A stretch of 33,006 bases of DNA from an uncultured Clostridia bacterium (GTDB taxonomy: Bacteria; Bacillota; Clostridia; Oscillospirales; Acutalibacteraceae), in NCBI GenBank assembly GCA_947623175.1, contig CANQGK010000026.1, forward strand, positions 1-33,006, given 5' to 3'. The position numbers and the translations under genes are program-made. A model generated the notes under the pieces. That model did no database searches and was not told the origin of the DNA. It worked only from the letters and a program-made list of their open reading frames with translations. Positions 1-7,846 of this stretch are shown here, piece by piece (positions within the stretch are counted from its first letter, which is position 1; each line of letters opens with the position of its first letter).

Positions 1-58
1 TTATTCTGTGCTTTGCCGTATATTGTAGTCAGAGAAAAAAGATTTCAGAAATATCCGC

Positions 59-208
59 TTAATCGGCCAACAATACGATCTCATATATGTGTGTGAAATC
101 TATCGCGCTGTCTATTTTCCTCAACAAATGATCGGACGGCACGAAATCCTCTATACTGAATATTTCTATTTGTTCGCGGTTCTCTCTACCCTTTACTATC
201 ACTTTCAT
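59..208 (-). pseudogene. N-terminal fragment of an IS1182-type transposase
   Basis: The reading frame from the ATG at 208 gives about 49 residues, including ENREQIEIFSIEDFVPSDHL and then LRKIDSAIDFTHIYEIV. This resembles the N-terminal DUF772 region of IS1182/IS5-group transposases, where a basic start is followed by 'VP.DHLLRKID..IDF..IY..V'. A stop at 59-61 cuts the protein after ALVLLAD-like residues, so the DDE catalytic core is absent. An alternative frame in 1-58 (KRIFLKSFFSDYN...) is open to a TAA and could be the matching C-terminal end of an internally deleted element, but I cannot confirm that. The fragment sits directly downstream of two tandem hairpin repeats. It is non-functional as a transposase. 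The family call is moderately sure and the exact IS name is not claimed. Confidence 0.65.
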
Positions 209-217
209 CACCGCTTC

Positions 218-343
218 TATTATACCACGAAGCAAAAACATTTGCTCGCAAGGATGTTTTTGCGAGGCCGTGAAGGCACACGTCCTCCCGTAAGGGAGGC
301 AAAACGCAAGTTTTGAGCAACGGAGTATCCGTTGCTATGTGTA
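218..343. repeat. Tandem hairpin-rich repeat, copy 1
   Basis: This unit of about 126 bp begins TATTATACCACGAAGCAAAA and is followed immediately by a second, nearly identical copy. Inside it are three short inverted repeats: CTCGCAA...TTGCGAG, CCTCCCgtaaGGGAGG at 285-300, and GCAACGGagtaTCCGTTGC near 316-334. Read on the minus strand, its edge carries TGGTATAAT, an extended -10-like motif. No credible protein is encoded, because frames through it only give low-complexity shadows. Confidence 0.85.
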
Positions 344-468
344 TATTATACCACGAAGCAAAAACATTTGCTCGCAAGGATGTTTTTGCGAGGCCGTGAA
401 GGCACACGTCCTCCCGAAAGGGAGGCAAAACGCAGTTTTGAGCAACGGTGAAACCGTCGCTACGCGTA
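344..468. repeat. Tandem hairpin-rich repeat, copy 2
   Basis: Second copy of the unit. It is offset by 126 bp at its start and lacks one A in the AAAACGCAG run. The 5' two thirds is almost identical to copy 1. The last hairpin has changed on both arms (GCAACGGtgaaACCGTCGC instead of GCAACGGagtaTCCGTTGC). A third start (TATTATCCCACA, about 469-480) follows and breaks off. Nothing else recognisable lies between here and 571. Confidence 0.85.
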
Positions 469-571
469 TATTATCCCACATATATGCAAAAAAGCGCCTG
501 CTTTCGTAAGCGAAAACAGACACCCTAATAAGAATTATTAATTTATGCAAGGTTGATAAACAGTAAGTGAA

Positions 572-979
572 TTACAGATACCTTTTATAATTGCTTAATA
601 AAGAATAGCAGAAATTTTTCAAACATGTTTGGTCAATGTCATTTTGAAATTCGAGAGTTTGTTCATTTCCAGTGTGATTTCCTTTGTTTAAATATCCCTT
701 AATTGCGATATGTCCTCTGCCATTTCCCATAAAGGAAACATACATATGCTGTCCATATGGTTCTTCAATTCTTGCTTCGCCGGACAGTGTTTCATAGATA
801 TGAGTTAAATCAAATGCGAATTTTGCAAACTCTTTTATATCTATATCCATAGTTGTATTAGCTGAGAATCCATCACTTTGAACAGTAACATCCAACAATG
901 TATTGGGGTAACAAGTTTCCTCAAAAATATTAGGAACTAAGGTCAGAGAGAAATTTTTGTCATTTAGCTGATATTCCAT
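572..979 (-). CDS. WapI-like immunity-type protein
   Basis: This is a small soluble protein of 135 aa. The ATG at 979 is preferred over 1024 because GGAAGGAG lies about 10 bases before it. The sequence (MEYQLNDKNFSLTLVP..., then YVSFMGNGRGHIAIKGYL and a C-terminal LEFQNDIDQTCLKNF) resembles the WapI-type immunity proteins that partner polymorphic or contact-dependent toxins. That assignment is from memory of the family pattern and is not certain. There is no signal peptide or membrane segment. It lies 55 bp downstream of a broken SUFU-domain gene, another family used as toxin immunity, so the two look like an orphan immunity cassette. No toxin gene is visible in the window. Confidence 0.5.
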   Translation of the reverse strand: MEYQLNDKNFSLTLVPNIFEETCYPNTLLDVTVQSDGFSANTTMDIDIKEFAKFAFDLTHIYETLSGEARIEEPYGQHMYVSFMGNGRGHIAIKGYLNKGNHTGNEQTLEFQNDIDQTCLKNFCYSLLSNYKRYL

Positions 980-1034
980 ACATCCGCTTCTCCTTCCTGA
1001 GAATAATAGGTAATAACTCCCCATTTACTTATTT

Positions 1035-1436
1035 TTACAATACTGATTTTCGATACAAGTTACATATATCTATATCTTCTCGTTCGAAAACCTTCTAAAG
1101 TTCCTCGGAACCATATTTTAATGCAAAATGATATTCTTGTTCTGATATAGGTACAGCTAACAGCCACGCCACAGTTTTCTCGCCAAAGTTGATAGACTTT
1201 GCCTTATCCCATAAAAAAGGAGTAGTTAACAAGATGTGTTTCATATCCAAATCAGAAAAATATAGATTAATTATATTTTCAAGTATATAACCGGGGAAAC
1301 ACTTTTCTGCATCCATAATTTCAAATGCAATCGTAGCAACAATATTCTCAAACAGTGATACTTTTATATCGCAAGCCCCAAGAATTTCTACTCTTAAGCT
1401 GTTGTTATCAGAAATAAGTCCTAAATTTATGGCATA
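1035..1436 (-). pseudogene. SUFU-domain (suppressor of fused) protein, C-terminal remnant with an in-frame stop
   Basis: The frame opens at 1436, directly after the stop codon of the upstream lipoprotein gene. It reads YAINLGLISDNNSLRVEIL ... MKHILLTTPFLWDK ... VAWLLAVPISEQEYHFAL ... GSEEL, which matches the C-terminal half of bacterial SUFU-domain proteins. A TAG at 1095-1097 ends it. The same frame continues for 19 codons as KVFEREDIDICNLYRKSVL before TAA at 1035-1037, and the family normally ends in just this way (...DLF.E..IDI.N..RKSV.). The TAG therefore looks like a one-base nonsense mutation of GAG. The N-terminal half is missing and no ribosome site is seen at the join. Bacterial SUFU proteins are often immunity factors for polymorphic toxins. 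Confidence 0.7.
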
Positions 1437-1859
1437 TTACGGATTACAGCGCTTGCAGGGAGTATAGCCGTTGGAGACGACCAAATCCCTGTCGGTAAAA
1501 AACGCCTTGTTTTCATCCTTCATTTTATTTACCGAGCTGCAGCTCATTTTGTGAAAAACGCCCGTTTTTACGTTGACGCAATATTTTTCGGTGGATTTTG
1601 TATCCGACTTTGTATCCGACGACTGCCCCGAGCCGGACGAAACCTCGGAAGAAGAGTCGGTATCGCCTACGGTAACGGACTCCGCCGATATCGTATTGCC
1701 TAAGCTTCCCTTTGCGGATACGCGGTAGCCGTTTACCGTATCGTCCGTCGGCATATTGATCACAACCGGCGTTTTGTCGTCCGCCGTTTTCTGCTCTTTG
1801 CAGGCGGAAAACGAGAAACAAAGCGCCAAACATATAAGAAATAACGCGAATTTTTTCAT
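1437..1859 (-). CDS. Lipoprotein with C-terminal four-cysteine Ada-like domain
   Basis: A 140-aa secreted protein. The start is the ATG at 1859 (MKKFALFLICLALCFSFSAC), whose hydrophobic signal ends in a lipobox-like FSAC with Cys20 as the likely lipidated residue. The TTG at 1868 is less likely. A low-complexity Ser/Thr/Asp linker follows, with SDTKSDTKS near the middle. The C-terminal domain (YCVNVKTGVFHKMSC... to GYTPCKRCNP) matches the small 'N..TG.FH..SC....G..PC..C.P' metal-binding-like module. That module is often found at the ends of secreted nucleases and other surface proteins in clostridia. The function is unknown. It has its own strong promoter and is divergent from phoH. Confidence 0.75.
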   Translation of the reverse strand: MKKFALFLICLALCFSFSACKEQKTADDKTPVVINMPTDDTVNGYRVSAKGSLGNTISAESVTVGDTDSSSEVSSGSGQSSDTKSDTKSTEKYCVNVKTGVFHKMSCSSVNKMKDENKAFFTDRDLVVSNGYTPCKRCNP

Positions 1860-1891
1860 ACAAATCAAAGCTTTCCGTAAATTCTGTTGAA

Positions 1892-1920
1892 ATTATACCA
1901 AAAAAATAATTATTTTTCAA
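1892..1920 (-). promoter_or_regulatory. Promoter of the lipoprotein gene
   Basis: On the minus strand, -35 TTGAAA (1915-1920) and -10 TATAAT (1892-1897) are separated by exactly 17 bases, giving a near-consensus vegetative promoter 33 bp upstream of the lipoprotein ATG. Its -35 lies in the left arm of an inverted repeat shared with the phoH promoter. Confidence 0.75.
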
Positions 1921-1949
1921 TAAAATTCTCAAAATTTCCTTTAAATTTA

Positions 1950-1978
1950 TTGAAAATATAAAAACAGTGTGATAAAAT
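1950..1978 (+). promoter_or_regulatory. Promoter of the phoH-ybeY-era cluster
   Basis: -35 TTGAAA (1950-1955), a 17-base spacer and -10 TAAAAT (1973-1978), followed by AGGAG at 2004-2008 and the TTG start at 2017. The -35 lies in the right arm (1946-1956) of a perfect 11-bp inverted repeat whose left arm is at 1914-1924. Confidence 0.75.
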
Positions 1979-2016
1979 AAATACAATATATAAAGTTAAA
2001 CGTAGGAGATGCCGTA

Positions 2017-2988
2017 TTGTTTGAACAAACCGTAGCTATTGACAACCTTGAGGATATGATAACCCTGTTCGGGAATTTCGACAAAAACATAAAACGCATT
2101 GAGAACCGATACCGTGTAACCGTAACTTCACTCGGAAACACAATACGGATCAAGGGAGAGGATGACAAGGTCTGTTTAGCAAAAAAAACGGTCGAGGGGC
2201 TTATTACCATGATTAAAAAAACCGGTCAGATAACCGACCAGAACGTAGATTATGTATCGGCGCTTGTCGAGGACGGCGAAGAAAACAAAATAAGCGACAT
2301 TACCGACGCCGACTGTATTTGCGTCACGACAATGGGCAAGCCCGTAAAGCCCAAAACCTTAGGACAAAAGCGTTACGTCGAAGCGATAGAAAACAACACG
2401 GTGACGATAGGCGTAGGTCCCGCCGGAACAGGTAAAACCTACCTTGCGGTGGCGCTGGCGGTAAAGGCGTTCAAGTCAAAGGAAGTAAGCCGCATCGTGC
2501 TCACCCGCCCCGCCGTGGAAGCCGGCGAACGGCTCGGATTTTTGCCAGGGGATCTTCAGCAAAAGGTTGATCCGTATCTTCGCCCGCTGTACGACGCGCT
2601 TTTTGATATGCTCGGCGCGGAAAATTTTCAAAAATGTCAGGAACGCGGCGATATCGAGGTGGTGCCGCTCGCCTATATGCGCGGCCGTACTCTCGACGAC
2701 AGCTTTATCATTCTCGACGAAGCGCAGAACACCACGAGCGAACAGATGAAAATGTTTTTAACCCGCTTGGGATTCAATTCCAAAGCGGTGGTAAACGGCG
2801 ATGTCACCCAGATCGATCTGCCGGACGGTAAGCATTCGGGGCTTAAGGACGCGATAAAAATACTTAAAAACATCGACGATATAGCCATATCGCGCCTTAC
2901 CGGCAGAGACGTCGTAAGACACAGATTAGTTCAGGAAATTATAAAAGCATATGAAAGGAGCTCTGAAAGACATGAGCGTAAAAGTTAA
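2017..2988 (+). CDS. phoH: PhoH-family ATPase
   Basis: A 323-aa cytosolic P-loop ATPase of the PhoH/PhoH-like group, often linked to RNA metabolism; its exact biochemical role is not settled. Walker A is GPAGTGKT at residues 134-141 and the Walker B/DEAQN motif is at 234-238. The N-terminal 120 residues form the KH-like region typical of this group. The start is a TTG supported by AGGAG eight bases upstream; the nearby ATG at 2009 is out of frame. It overlaps ybeY by 17 bases and leads a co-directional run through mutS2, the usual clostridial order for rRNA maturation genes. It has a clear promoter of its own. Confidence 0.95.
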   Translation: MFEQTVAIDNLEDMITLFGNFDKNIKRIENRYRVTVTSLGNTIRIKGEDDKVCLAKKTVEGLITMIKKTGQITDQNVDYVSALVEDGEENKISDITDADCICVTTMGKPVKPKTLGQKRYVEAIENNTVTIGVGPAGTGKTYLAVALAVKAFKSKEVSRIVLTRPAVEAGERLGFLPGDLQQKVDPYLRPLYDALFDMLGAENFQKCQERGDIEVVPLAYMRGRTLDDSFIILDEAQNTTSEQMKMFLTRLGFNSKAVVNGDVTQIDLPDGKHSGLKDAIKILKNIDDIAISRLTGRDVVRHRLVQEIIKAYERSSERHERKS

Positions 2989-3454
2989 TATTGTATCAAA
3001 GTACAAAAGCAACAAGCTGCCTACGGGAACGCGACTTCTTATAAGAAAATCCTGCAATGCTACCTTAAAGCTTGAAGGTATCGATAAGTCCGCCGAAGTA
3101 GACGTAACCCTTACGAGCGACGAGGAAATAGCAAAAATGAATTTGAAATTTCGAAACATCGACAGCTCTACCGACGTTTTGTCCTTCCCGCTTTCGGAAA
3201 ACGGTGATTTTGACGTAAATCCCGAATCGGGCGCCATAATGCTCGGAGATATCGTAATTTCGATAGACCATGCGCTTGCCCAAGCCGAGCTTTACGGACA
3301 TACCTTAGAGCGGGAGATCGCCTTTCTTACTGTACATTCGATGCTCCACCTTTTGGGCTACGACCATGAAGAGGGCGGACTTCAAGAAATGAAAATGCGC
3401 GAAAAAGAAGAAAACATCCTCACCGCGTTAGGACTTTCCATAAATAAATTTTGA
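2972..3454 (+). CDS. ybeY: Endoribonuclease YbeY (rRNA maturation factor)
   Basis: A 160-aa metalloprotein implicated in 16S rRNA 3'-end maturation and 70S quality control. The zinc motif is HSMLHLLGYDHEEG near the C-terminus, matching the family H..LH..GYDH. The start is set at ATG 2972 (MSVKVN) because AAAGGAG at 2954-2960 lies 11 bases upstream; the ATG at 2951 would place that site inside the gene. It overlaps the end of phoH, suggesting translational coupling, and it is followed immediately by era. Length and motif are normal. The usual neighbour for a YbeY-Era pair, a diacylglycerol kinase/cdd region, is not present between them. Confidence 0.95.
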   Translation: MSVKVNIVSKYKSNKLPTGTRLLIRKSCNATLKLEGIDKSAEVDVTLTSDEEIAKMNLKFRNIDSSTDVLSFPLSENGDFDVNPESGAIMLGDIVISIDHALAQAELYGHTLEREIAFLTVHSMLHLLGYDHEEGGLQEMKMREKEENILTALGLSINKF

Positions 3455-3456
3455 GT

Positions 3457-4374
3457 ATGGAACAGAAATCGGCATTCATTACAATAATCGGCAGACCTAA
3501 CGTAGGTAAATCTTCGCTGATGAACCGCATTTTAGGTCAAAAGGTAGCCATCGTTTCAAACAAGCCGCAGACTACCCGTACGCGCATTATGGGTATTTAC
3601 ACAAAGGACGACACACAGTTAGTTTTTATCGATACGCCCGGCTTTCACAAACCGAGAAACGAGCTTGATAAAAGCATGAACAAAGCCGTGGGAGACGGCA
3701 TGTCCGATGTGGACGCGGCGGTGCTTGTAGCCGAGGCTACCGCCTTTAAAACCGAGGAAATAACCATACCGAGCGCCGAAACGGAGCTTATAGACGAGCT
3801 TAAAAGAAGAAAGCTCAAAGCCGTGCTCGTTATAAACAAAACGGATCTTTTGCAGGATAAGGCAAGGCTTTTGCAAATTATTTCCGCTTACAGCCGACGT
3901 TACGATTTTTCGGAGATAATTCCGCTTTCGGCAAAAACGGGCGACGGCGTTGAAATTTTGCTCGACGTACTCGACCGCTTTTCCAAGCCTTCGCCCCATT
4001 ATTTCGACAAGGACGACCTTACCGACCAGCCCGAGAGGGTTATGGTTGCCGAAATAATTCGCGAAAAGCTTTTAAGGCTTCTTGATAAAGAAGTGCCGCA
4101 CGGTACGGCTGTGGATATCGAGCGGTTTGTCGAGCGCGATACTTCCGCCGGCGAGCCCATAGTCGAGATCGAAGCTACAATAATCTGCGAAAAAAATTCG
4201 CACAAAGGAATAATAATCGGCAAAAACGGCGCCACCCTCAAAAAAATCGGCTCTTCGGCGCGCCGGGATATCGAAAAATTTTTCGGCATAAAAGCAAATC
4301 TCAAGCTCTGGGTAAAGGTAAAAGAGGATTGGCGCAATCGGCAGGGGCTTATTCATTCTTTCGGACTTGACTGA
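3457..4374 (+). CDS. era: GTPase Era
   Basis: An essential GTPase that binds 16S rRNA and the 30S subunit during assembly; about 305 aa. The G1 motif GRPNVGKS begins near residue 12, G3 is DTPGF, G4 is NKTD and G5 is SAK. A C-terminal KH domain carries the GIIIGKNGATLKKIG signature. The ATG at 3457 is chosen. A TTG at 3451 overlaps the ybeY stop (TTGA) and is also possible. Neither has a strong ribosome site, so initiation probably depends on coupling to ybeY. The protein appears intact. Confidence 0.96.
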   Translation: MEQKSAFITIIGRPNVGKSSLMNRILGQKVAIVSNKPQTTRTRIMGIYTKDDTQLVFIDTPGFHKPRNELDKSMNKAVGDGMSDVDAAVLVAEATAFKTEEITIPSAETELIDELKRRKLKAVLVINKTDLLQDKARLLQIISAYSRRYDFSEIIPLSAKTGDGVEILLDVLDRFSKPSPHYFDKDDLTDQPERVMVAEIIREKLLRLLDKEVPHGTAVDIERFVERDTSAGEPIVEIEATIICEKNSHKGIIIGKNGATLKKIGSSARRDIEKFFGIKANLKLWVKVKEDWRNRQGLIHSFGLD

Positions 4375-4417
4375 TTTTTCCTATTATATTTTTTAAAAAA
4401 TTCCTTACAATTATAAT

Positions 4418-4488
4418 GGTTGCGGTAGTGCAATAGCAATGCAATAAGATTACAATGCATGTAATATGATTGCATTGCTACCACAGCC
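4418..4488. repeat. Palindromic element between era and the yqzL-like gene
   Basis: TAGCAATGCAAT (4434-4445) and ATTGCATTGCTA (4469-4480) are perfect inverted arms. ATTACA/TGTAAT (4449-4454 and 4460-4465) is nested inside them. The outer flanks GGTTGCGGTAG and CTACCACAGCC also pair in 9 of 11 positions, with an eight-base insertion in the left arm. No T-run follows on the plus strand, so this is not a standard terminator. It could be a REP- or MITE-like element or an RNA processing hairpin. Confidence 0.6.
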
Positions 4489-4519
4489 GAATAATACGGC
4501 GCGGTAAGGAAGTGCTTTT

Positions 4520-4681
4520 GTGGACAGCGAAAAATATTGGATAAATTTCACCGAAAGCGGCAGCGTTGCCGACTATCTCAAATATGTAAATTCTAAGGAG
4601 AGTACCGCCTGTGACGGAATTACAAACGCGATTTACGACAGAGGGCCTGGTAGTAAAGGAGTCGGACGTGGGAGAGAGTGA
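4520..4681 (+). CDS. yqzL: YqzL-like small protein
   Basis: A 53-aa reading frame from GTG 4520, with GGAAG just upstream. It begins VDSEKYWINFTESGSVADYL and then KYVNSKES. The pattern W..F..(T/S)G....YL.Y matches YqzL, the small protein of unknown function found between era and recO in many Firmicutes, and it sits in exactly that place here. It runs 71 bases into recO in another frame. The overlapping C-terminal part (GPGSKGVGRGRE) is low-complexity and may simply be a consequence of the overlap. No catalytic motif is visible. The call rests on position and the N-terminal motif. Confidence 0.55.
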   Translation: MDSEKYWINFTESGSVADYLKYVNSKESTACDGITNAIYDRGPGSKGVGRGRE

Positions 4682-5369
4682 CCGCCTGGTTACTCTCTTT
4701 ACGCGTGAATACGGAATTATCAAGGCGTTTGCATCGGGCGCGAAAAACCTCAAATCGAAAAAAGCGGCGGCGACTTCACTGCTTACATATTCAAGCTTTT
4801 CGATTTTAAACAAAAAGGGTACCCTGCGAATTTTCGAAGCGACGCCGCAAGCCACCTTTTTTACTATAGGCAGCGACATAGAAACCCTTTCGCTGTCGCA
4901 ATATTTTTGCGAATTGGCACTCGAATTTGCCGAGAGCGGCGTACCCAACGAGGAATTACTGCGGCTTATACTTAATTCTTTGCATTTTTTAACCCAAAAA
5001 AAGAAATTTCCCCCGCTTATAAAGGCGATCACGGAGCTGAGAACGGCGGTATTGTCGGGATATATGCCAAACCTCGTGGCATGCGGCAATTGCGGAAAAT
5101 TCGAAAGCGACGTTATGTATTTCAGCCTTACGGACGGCTCGCTTTCCTGCGGCGAATGCGGCAAAACGGAAAATTCACAAATCCTTGACAGAACCCTGCT
5201 TTCGGCGCTGAGGCATATCGTTTTTTCGGAATTTAAAAAGCTTTATTCCTTTGAAATTCCCGAAAAAAGCGCCGTCGAGCTTTCCAAAATAACCGAAAAG
5301 TATATAACCGTTCAGACCGATTATGATTTCACCGCTTTGCGGTTTTATAATTCGGTATGTGATTATTAA
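4611..5369 (+). CDS. recO: DNA repair protein RecO
   Basis: A 252-aa recombination mediator that, with RecR and RecF, loads RecA onto SSB-coated single-stranded DNA. The N-terminal OB fold (FTTEGLVVKESDVGESDRLV, then FTREYGIIKAFASGAK) is standard. The zinc-finger cysteines are at 158, 161, 180 and 183 (CGNCG...CGECG). The start is a GTG with AAGGAG ten bases upstream, inside the yqzL-like frame. It is followed nine bases later by mutS2, so both repair genes are probably co-transcribed. Length is normal. Confidence 0.95.
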   Translation: MTELQTRFTTEGLVVKESDVGESDRLVTLFTREYGIIKAFASGAKNLKSKKAAATSLLTYSSFSILNKKGTLRIFEATPQATFFTIGSDIETLSLSQYFCELALEFAESGVPNEELLRLILNSLHFLTQKKKFPPLIKAITELRTAVLSGYMPNLVACGNCGKFESDVMYFSLTDGSLSCGECGKTENSQILDRTLLSALRHIVFSEFKKLYSFEIPEKSAVELSKITEKYITVQTDYDFTALRFYNSVCDY

Positions 5370-5378
5370 GGAGCAGAT

Positions 5379-7766
5379 ATGAGCTACAATATCGAAAGAT
5401 ATTTAAAAACTTTGGAGCTTGATAAAATATTGGAGCTTTTGAGCGCCCAGACTACGATAAGCGACGCCGCGCAGGCGGCTTTGGAAATTGTGCCAAAAAC
5501 CGATATAAAATCGGTCGAAGAGCGGCTTTCACAAACCTTTGCGGCTTATACCTTTTTATCGCGCTATACCTCCCCTTCCTTCGGCGCGGCGGTAAACGTT
5601 TCCTCTTATCTTAAAAGAGCGCAGGCGGGAGCGACGCTGTCCTTAAGAGAGCTTTTGGATATCGCCGAGGTGCTTCGGGTAATACGCTCATTAAAGGATT
5701 GGCGAAAAGACTGCTCGGGTATCTCGGATACTGCCGTCGATTTTCTTTTTGACGCGCTTTATCCCAACAAATTTATCGAGGACAAAATAAATTTTGCCGT
5801 TAAAAGCCCGGAGGAAATAAACGACAACGCTTCCCCGGCGCTTTATGACATACGTCGGAAAATTATTTCAAAATCGGGAAAAATACGGGATATTCTCGAA
5901 AAAATAATCCACGGACCTTCTGCCAAATATTTGCAGGAAGCGATAATCACTCAGCGCGACGGCAGATTTGTGGTACCTTTAAAGGTCGAAAACAAAGGTC
6001 AGCTAAACGGCATCGTGCACGATACCTCCTCGACGGGCTCTACCCTTTTTATAGAGCCGGCGTCGGTGGTGGAAACCAACAACGAAATACGTCTGCTGAG
6101 CCTTCGCGAAAACGAGGAAATCGAGCGGATTTTAGCGGAATTATCGGCGGAAGCGGGTAACTTCGCGGACAGTATCATAAGCTCATACAAAGCCTTAACG
6201 AAGCTTAACCTGATTTTTGCAAAGGCGCATTTAGCCTATAAAATGAAGGCGATAGTGCCCGAGATAAACGATAAAGGGCAAATATATCTTAAAAACGCGA
6301 GGCACCCTTTGATAAACGCAAAATCTGCAGTTCCGATAACGGTGGGATTGGGCGGAGAGTATAACACCCTTGTCATAACGGGCCCCAATACGGGCGGCAA
6401 AACCGTCACCCTCAAAACGATAGGGCTCTTGACGCTTATGACCATGTGCGGACTTATGGTACCCTGTGACGACGGCAGTAAAATCGCCGTTTACGGTAAG
6501 GTTTTTGCCGATATAGGCGACGAACAGAGCATAGAACAGTCGCTTTCCACCTTTTCCTCGCACATGACCAATATTATTTACATTCTTAAAAATGCGGACA
6601 ATAATTCGCTGGTGCTTTTTGACGAGCTTTGCGCGGGTACCGATCCCGTAGAGGGGGCGGCGCTTGCAAAAGCGATACTTATGCGGCTTGCCGCCGACAA
6701 TACCAAAACGGCGGCTACCACCCACTACCCCGAGCTTAAGGCCTACGCAATAGATACCGACGGGGTTGAAAACGCCTCCTGCGAATTTGACGTAGCGACT
6801 CTCAAGCCCACCTACCGACTTATAACGGGTATGCCCGGACGTTCAAACGCCTTTGCCATTTCAAAGCGGTTAGGGCTCGACGAGAGCATAATAAACGCCG
6901 CAAAGGAGCAGGTATCCGAGGAGGATACCCGATTTGAGCGGGTAGTCGCCGCTCTCGAAGGGGCGCGCCGTTCGGCGGACAAGGAGCATTCCAAGGTATT
7001 GAAGCTTCGCCGCGAATTGGAGGATCTAAAGCAAAAAACCGAGCAAAAGGAGCGCGAATCGGAAGTTCTGCGCGAAAAGCTTATGGAAAAAACGCGCAGT
7101 ACGGCTGCCGATATTATCGAAAGCGCAAGATATAAATCATCGCGGCTTTTAAACGAGCTTGAGGAGCTTAAAAAGGAGCTTACCGCCGAAAATGCCGCCG
7201 AGCTTGCCGAAAAAGCGCGAGCCGCCTATAAATCCGCACTTAAGGAGTTGGAGGATACCGCCGATCCGGTAATTCAAAAAACCGCTTCGGGCGAGGCGCT
7301 TACCGATATTGAAAAGGGAGACACCGTTCTTTTGGCGGATTTCGGGCGCGACGCCACCGTTATCGACCTTAATAAGGACAAAAGACAGGCGTTCGTCATC
7401 TCCGGCTCGATGAAAATGTGGGTAAGCTTCGATAATTTACGGGCAAAAGCCAAAACGGCAAAACCCGCCGCAAATAAAACCGCCCGAAAAATCACCGGTA
7501 TGAAGTCGCGCGCGCAAAGAGAGGTCTCGGGCGAGATAGACATACGGGGGATGGCGTCGGACGAGGCGGTATTGGAGCTTGACCGTTATATCGATAACGC
7601 CCTGATTTCGGGGCTCGAAACGATAAGAATTATTCACGGCAAGGGCACGGGAGTTTTAAGGAAAAACGTTCAGGCGCATTTGCGCACTCACCGCTCGGTA
7701 AAAAGCTTTCGCCTCGGTACCTTCGGCGAGGGCGAAAACGGAGTCACGATAGCCGAGCTTAAATAA
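5379..7766 (+). CDS. mutS2: Endonuclease MutS2
   Basis: A 795-aa homodimeric MutS-family ATPase that lacks the mismatch-recognition domain. Family members suppress homologous recombination and, in Firmicutes, rescue collided ribosomes. The core/lever region is followed by Walker A GPNTGGKT at 335-342, Walker B LFDELCAGTDP and the THYPELK switch. A charged coiled coil (about 500-640, rich in KEL/EEL repeats) follows. A C-terminal Smr nuclease domain (DIRGMASDEAVLELD...IIHGKGTGVLR) covers the last 80 residues. The ATG follows AAGGAG. It ends the cluster that starts at phoH. Confidence 0.96.
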   Translation: MSYNIERYLKTLELDKILELLSAQTTISDAAQAALEIVPKTDIKSVEERLSQTFAAYTFLSRYTSPSFGAAVNVSSYLKRAQAGATLSLRELLDIAEVLRVIRSLKDWRKDCSGISDTAVDFLFDALYPNKFIEDKINFAVKSPEEINDNASPALYDIRRKIISKSGKIRDILEKIIHGPSAKYLQEAIITQRDGRFVVPLKVENKGQLNGIVHDTSSTGSTLFIEPASVVETNNEIRLLSLRENEEIERILAELSAEAGNFADSIISSYKALTKLNLIFAKAHLAYKMKAIVPEINDKGQIYLKNARHPLINAKSAVPITVGLGGEYNTLVITGPNTGGKTVTLKTIGLLTLMTMCGLMVPCDDGSKIAVYGKVFADIGDEQSIEQSLSTFSSHMTNIIYILKNADNNSLVLFDELCAGTDPVEGAALAKAILMRLAADNTKTAATTHYPELKAYAIDTDGVENASCEFDVATLKPTYRLITGMPGRSNAFAISKRLGLDESIINAAKEQVSEEDTRFERVVAALEGARRSADKEHSKVLKLRRELEDLKQKTEQKERESEVLREKLMEKTRSTAADIIESARYKSSRLLNELEELKKELTAENAAELAEKARAAYKSALKELEDTADPVIQKTASGEALTDIEKGDTVLLADFGRDATVIDLNKDKRQAFVISGSMKMWVSFDNLRAKAKTAKPAANKTARKITGMKSRAQREVSGEIDIRGMASDEAVLELDRYIDNALISGLETIRIIHGKGTGVLRKNVQAHLRTHRSVKSFRLGTFGEGENGVTIAELK

Positions 7767-7846
7767 AAACATATTCTTAAAAAAAGCCGAATTTTCCGGA
7801 ATACGGCAAAAAAATAAAAAATTTTTTTAAAAAAAGTGGTGTGAGG

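Noticed and set aside
186..428. An 80-codon frame across the tandem repeats
   Set aside because: It only translates the repeat twice (FREDVCLHGLAKTSL...), with no independent coding evidence.
218..468. Possible CRISPR array
   Set aside because: Only two long units of 125-126 bp adjoin with no spacers and no cas genes.
7781..7812. Hairpin after mutS2 (GCCGaattttccggaataCGGC)
   Set aside because: The stem has a mismatch and is followed by A-runs on the plus strand; a T-run is found only on the minus strand, where no gene needs it.
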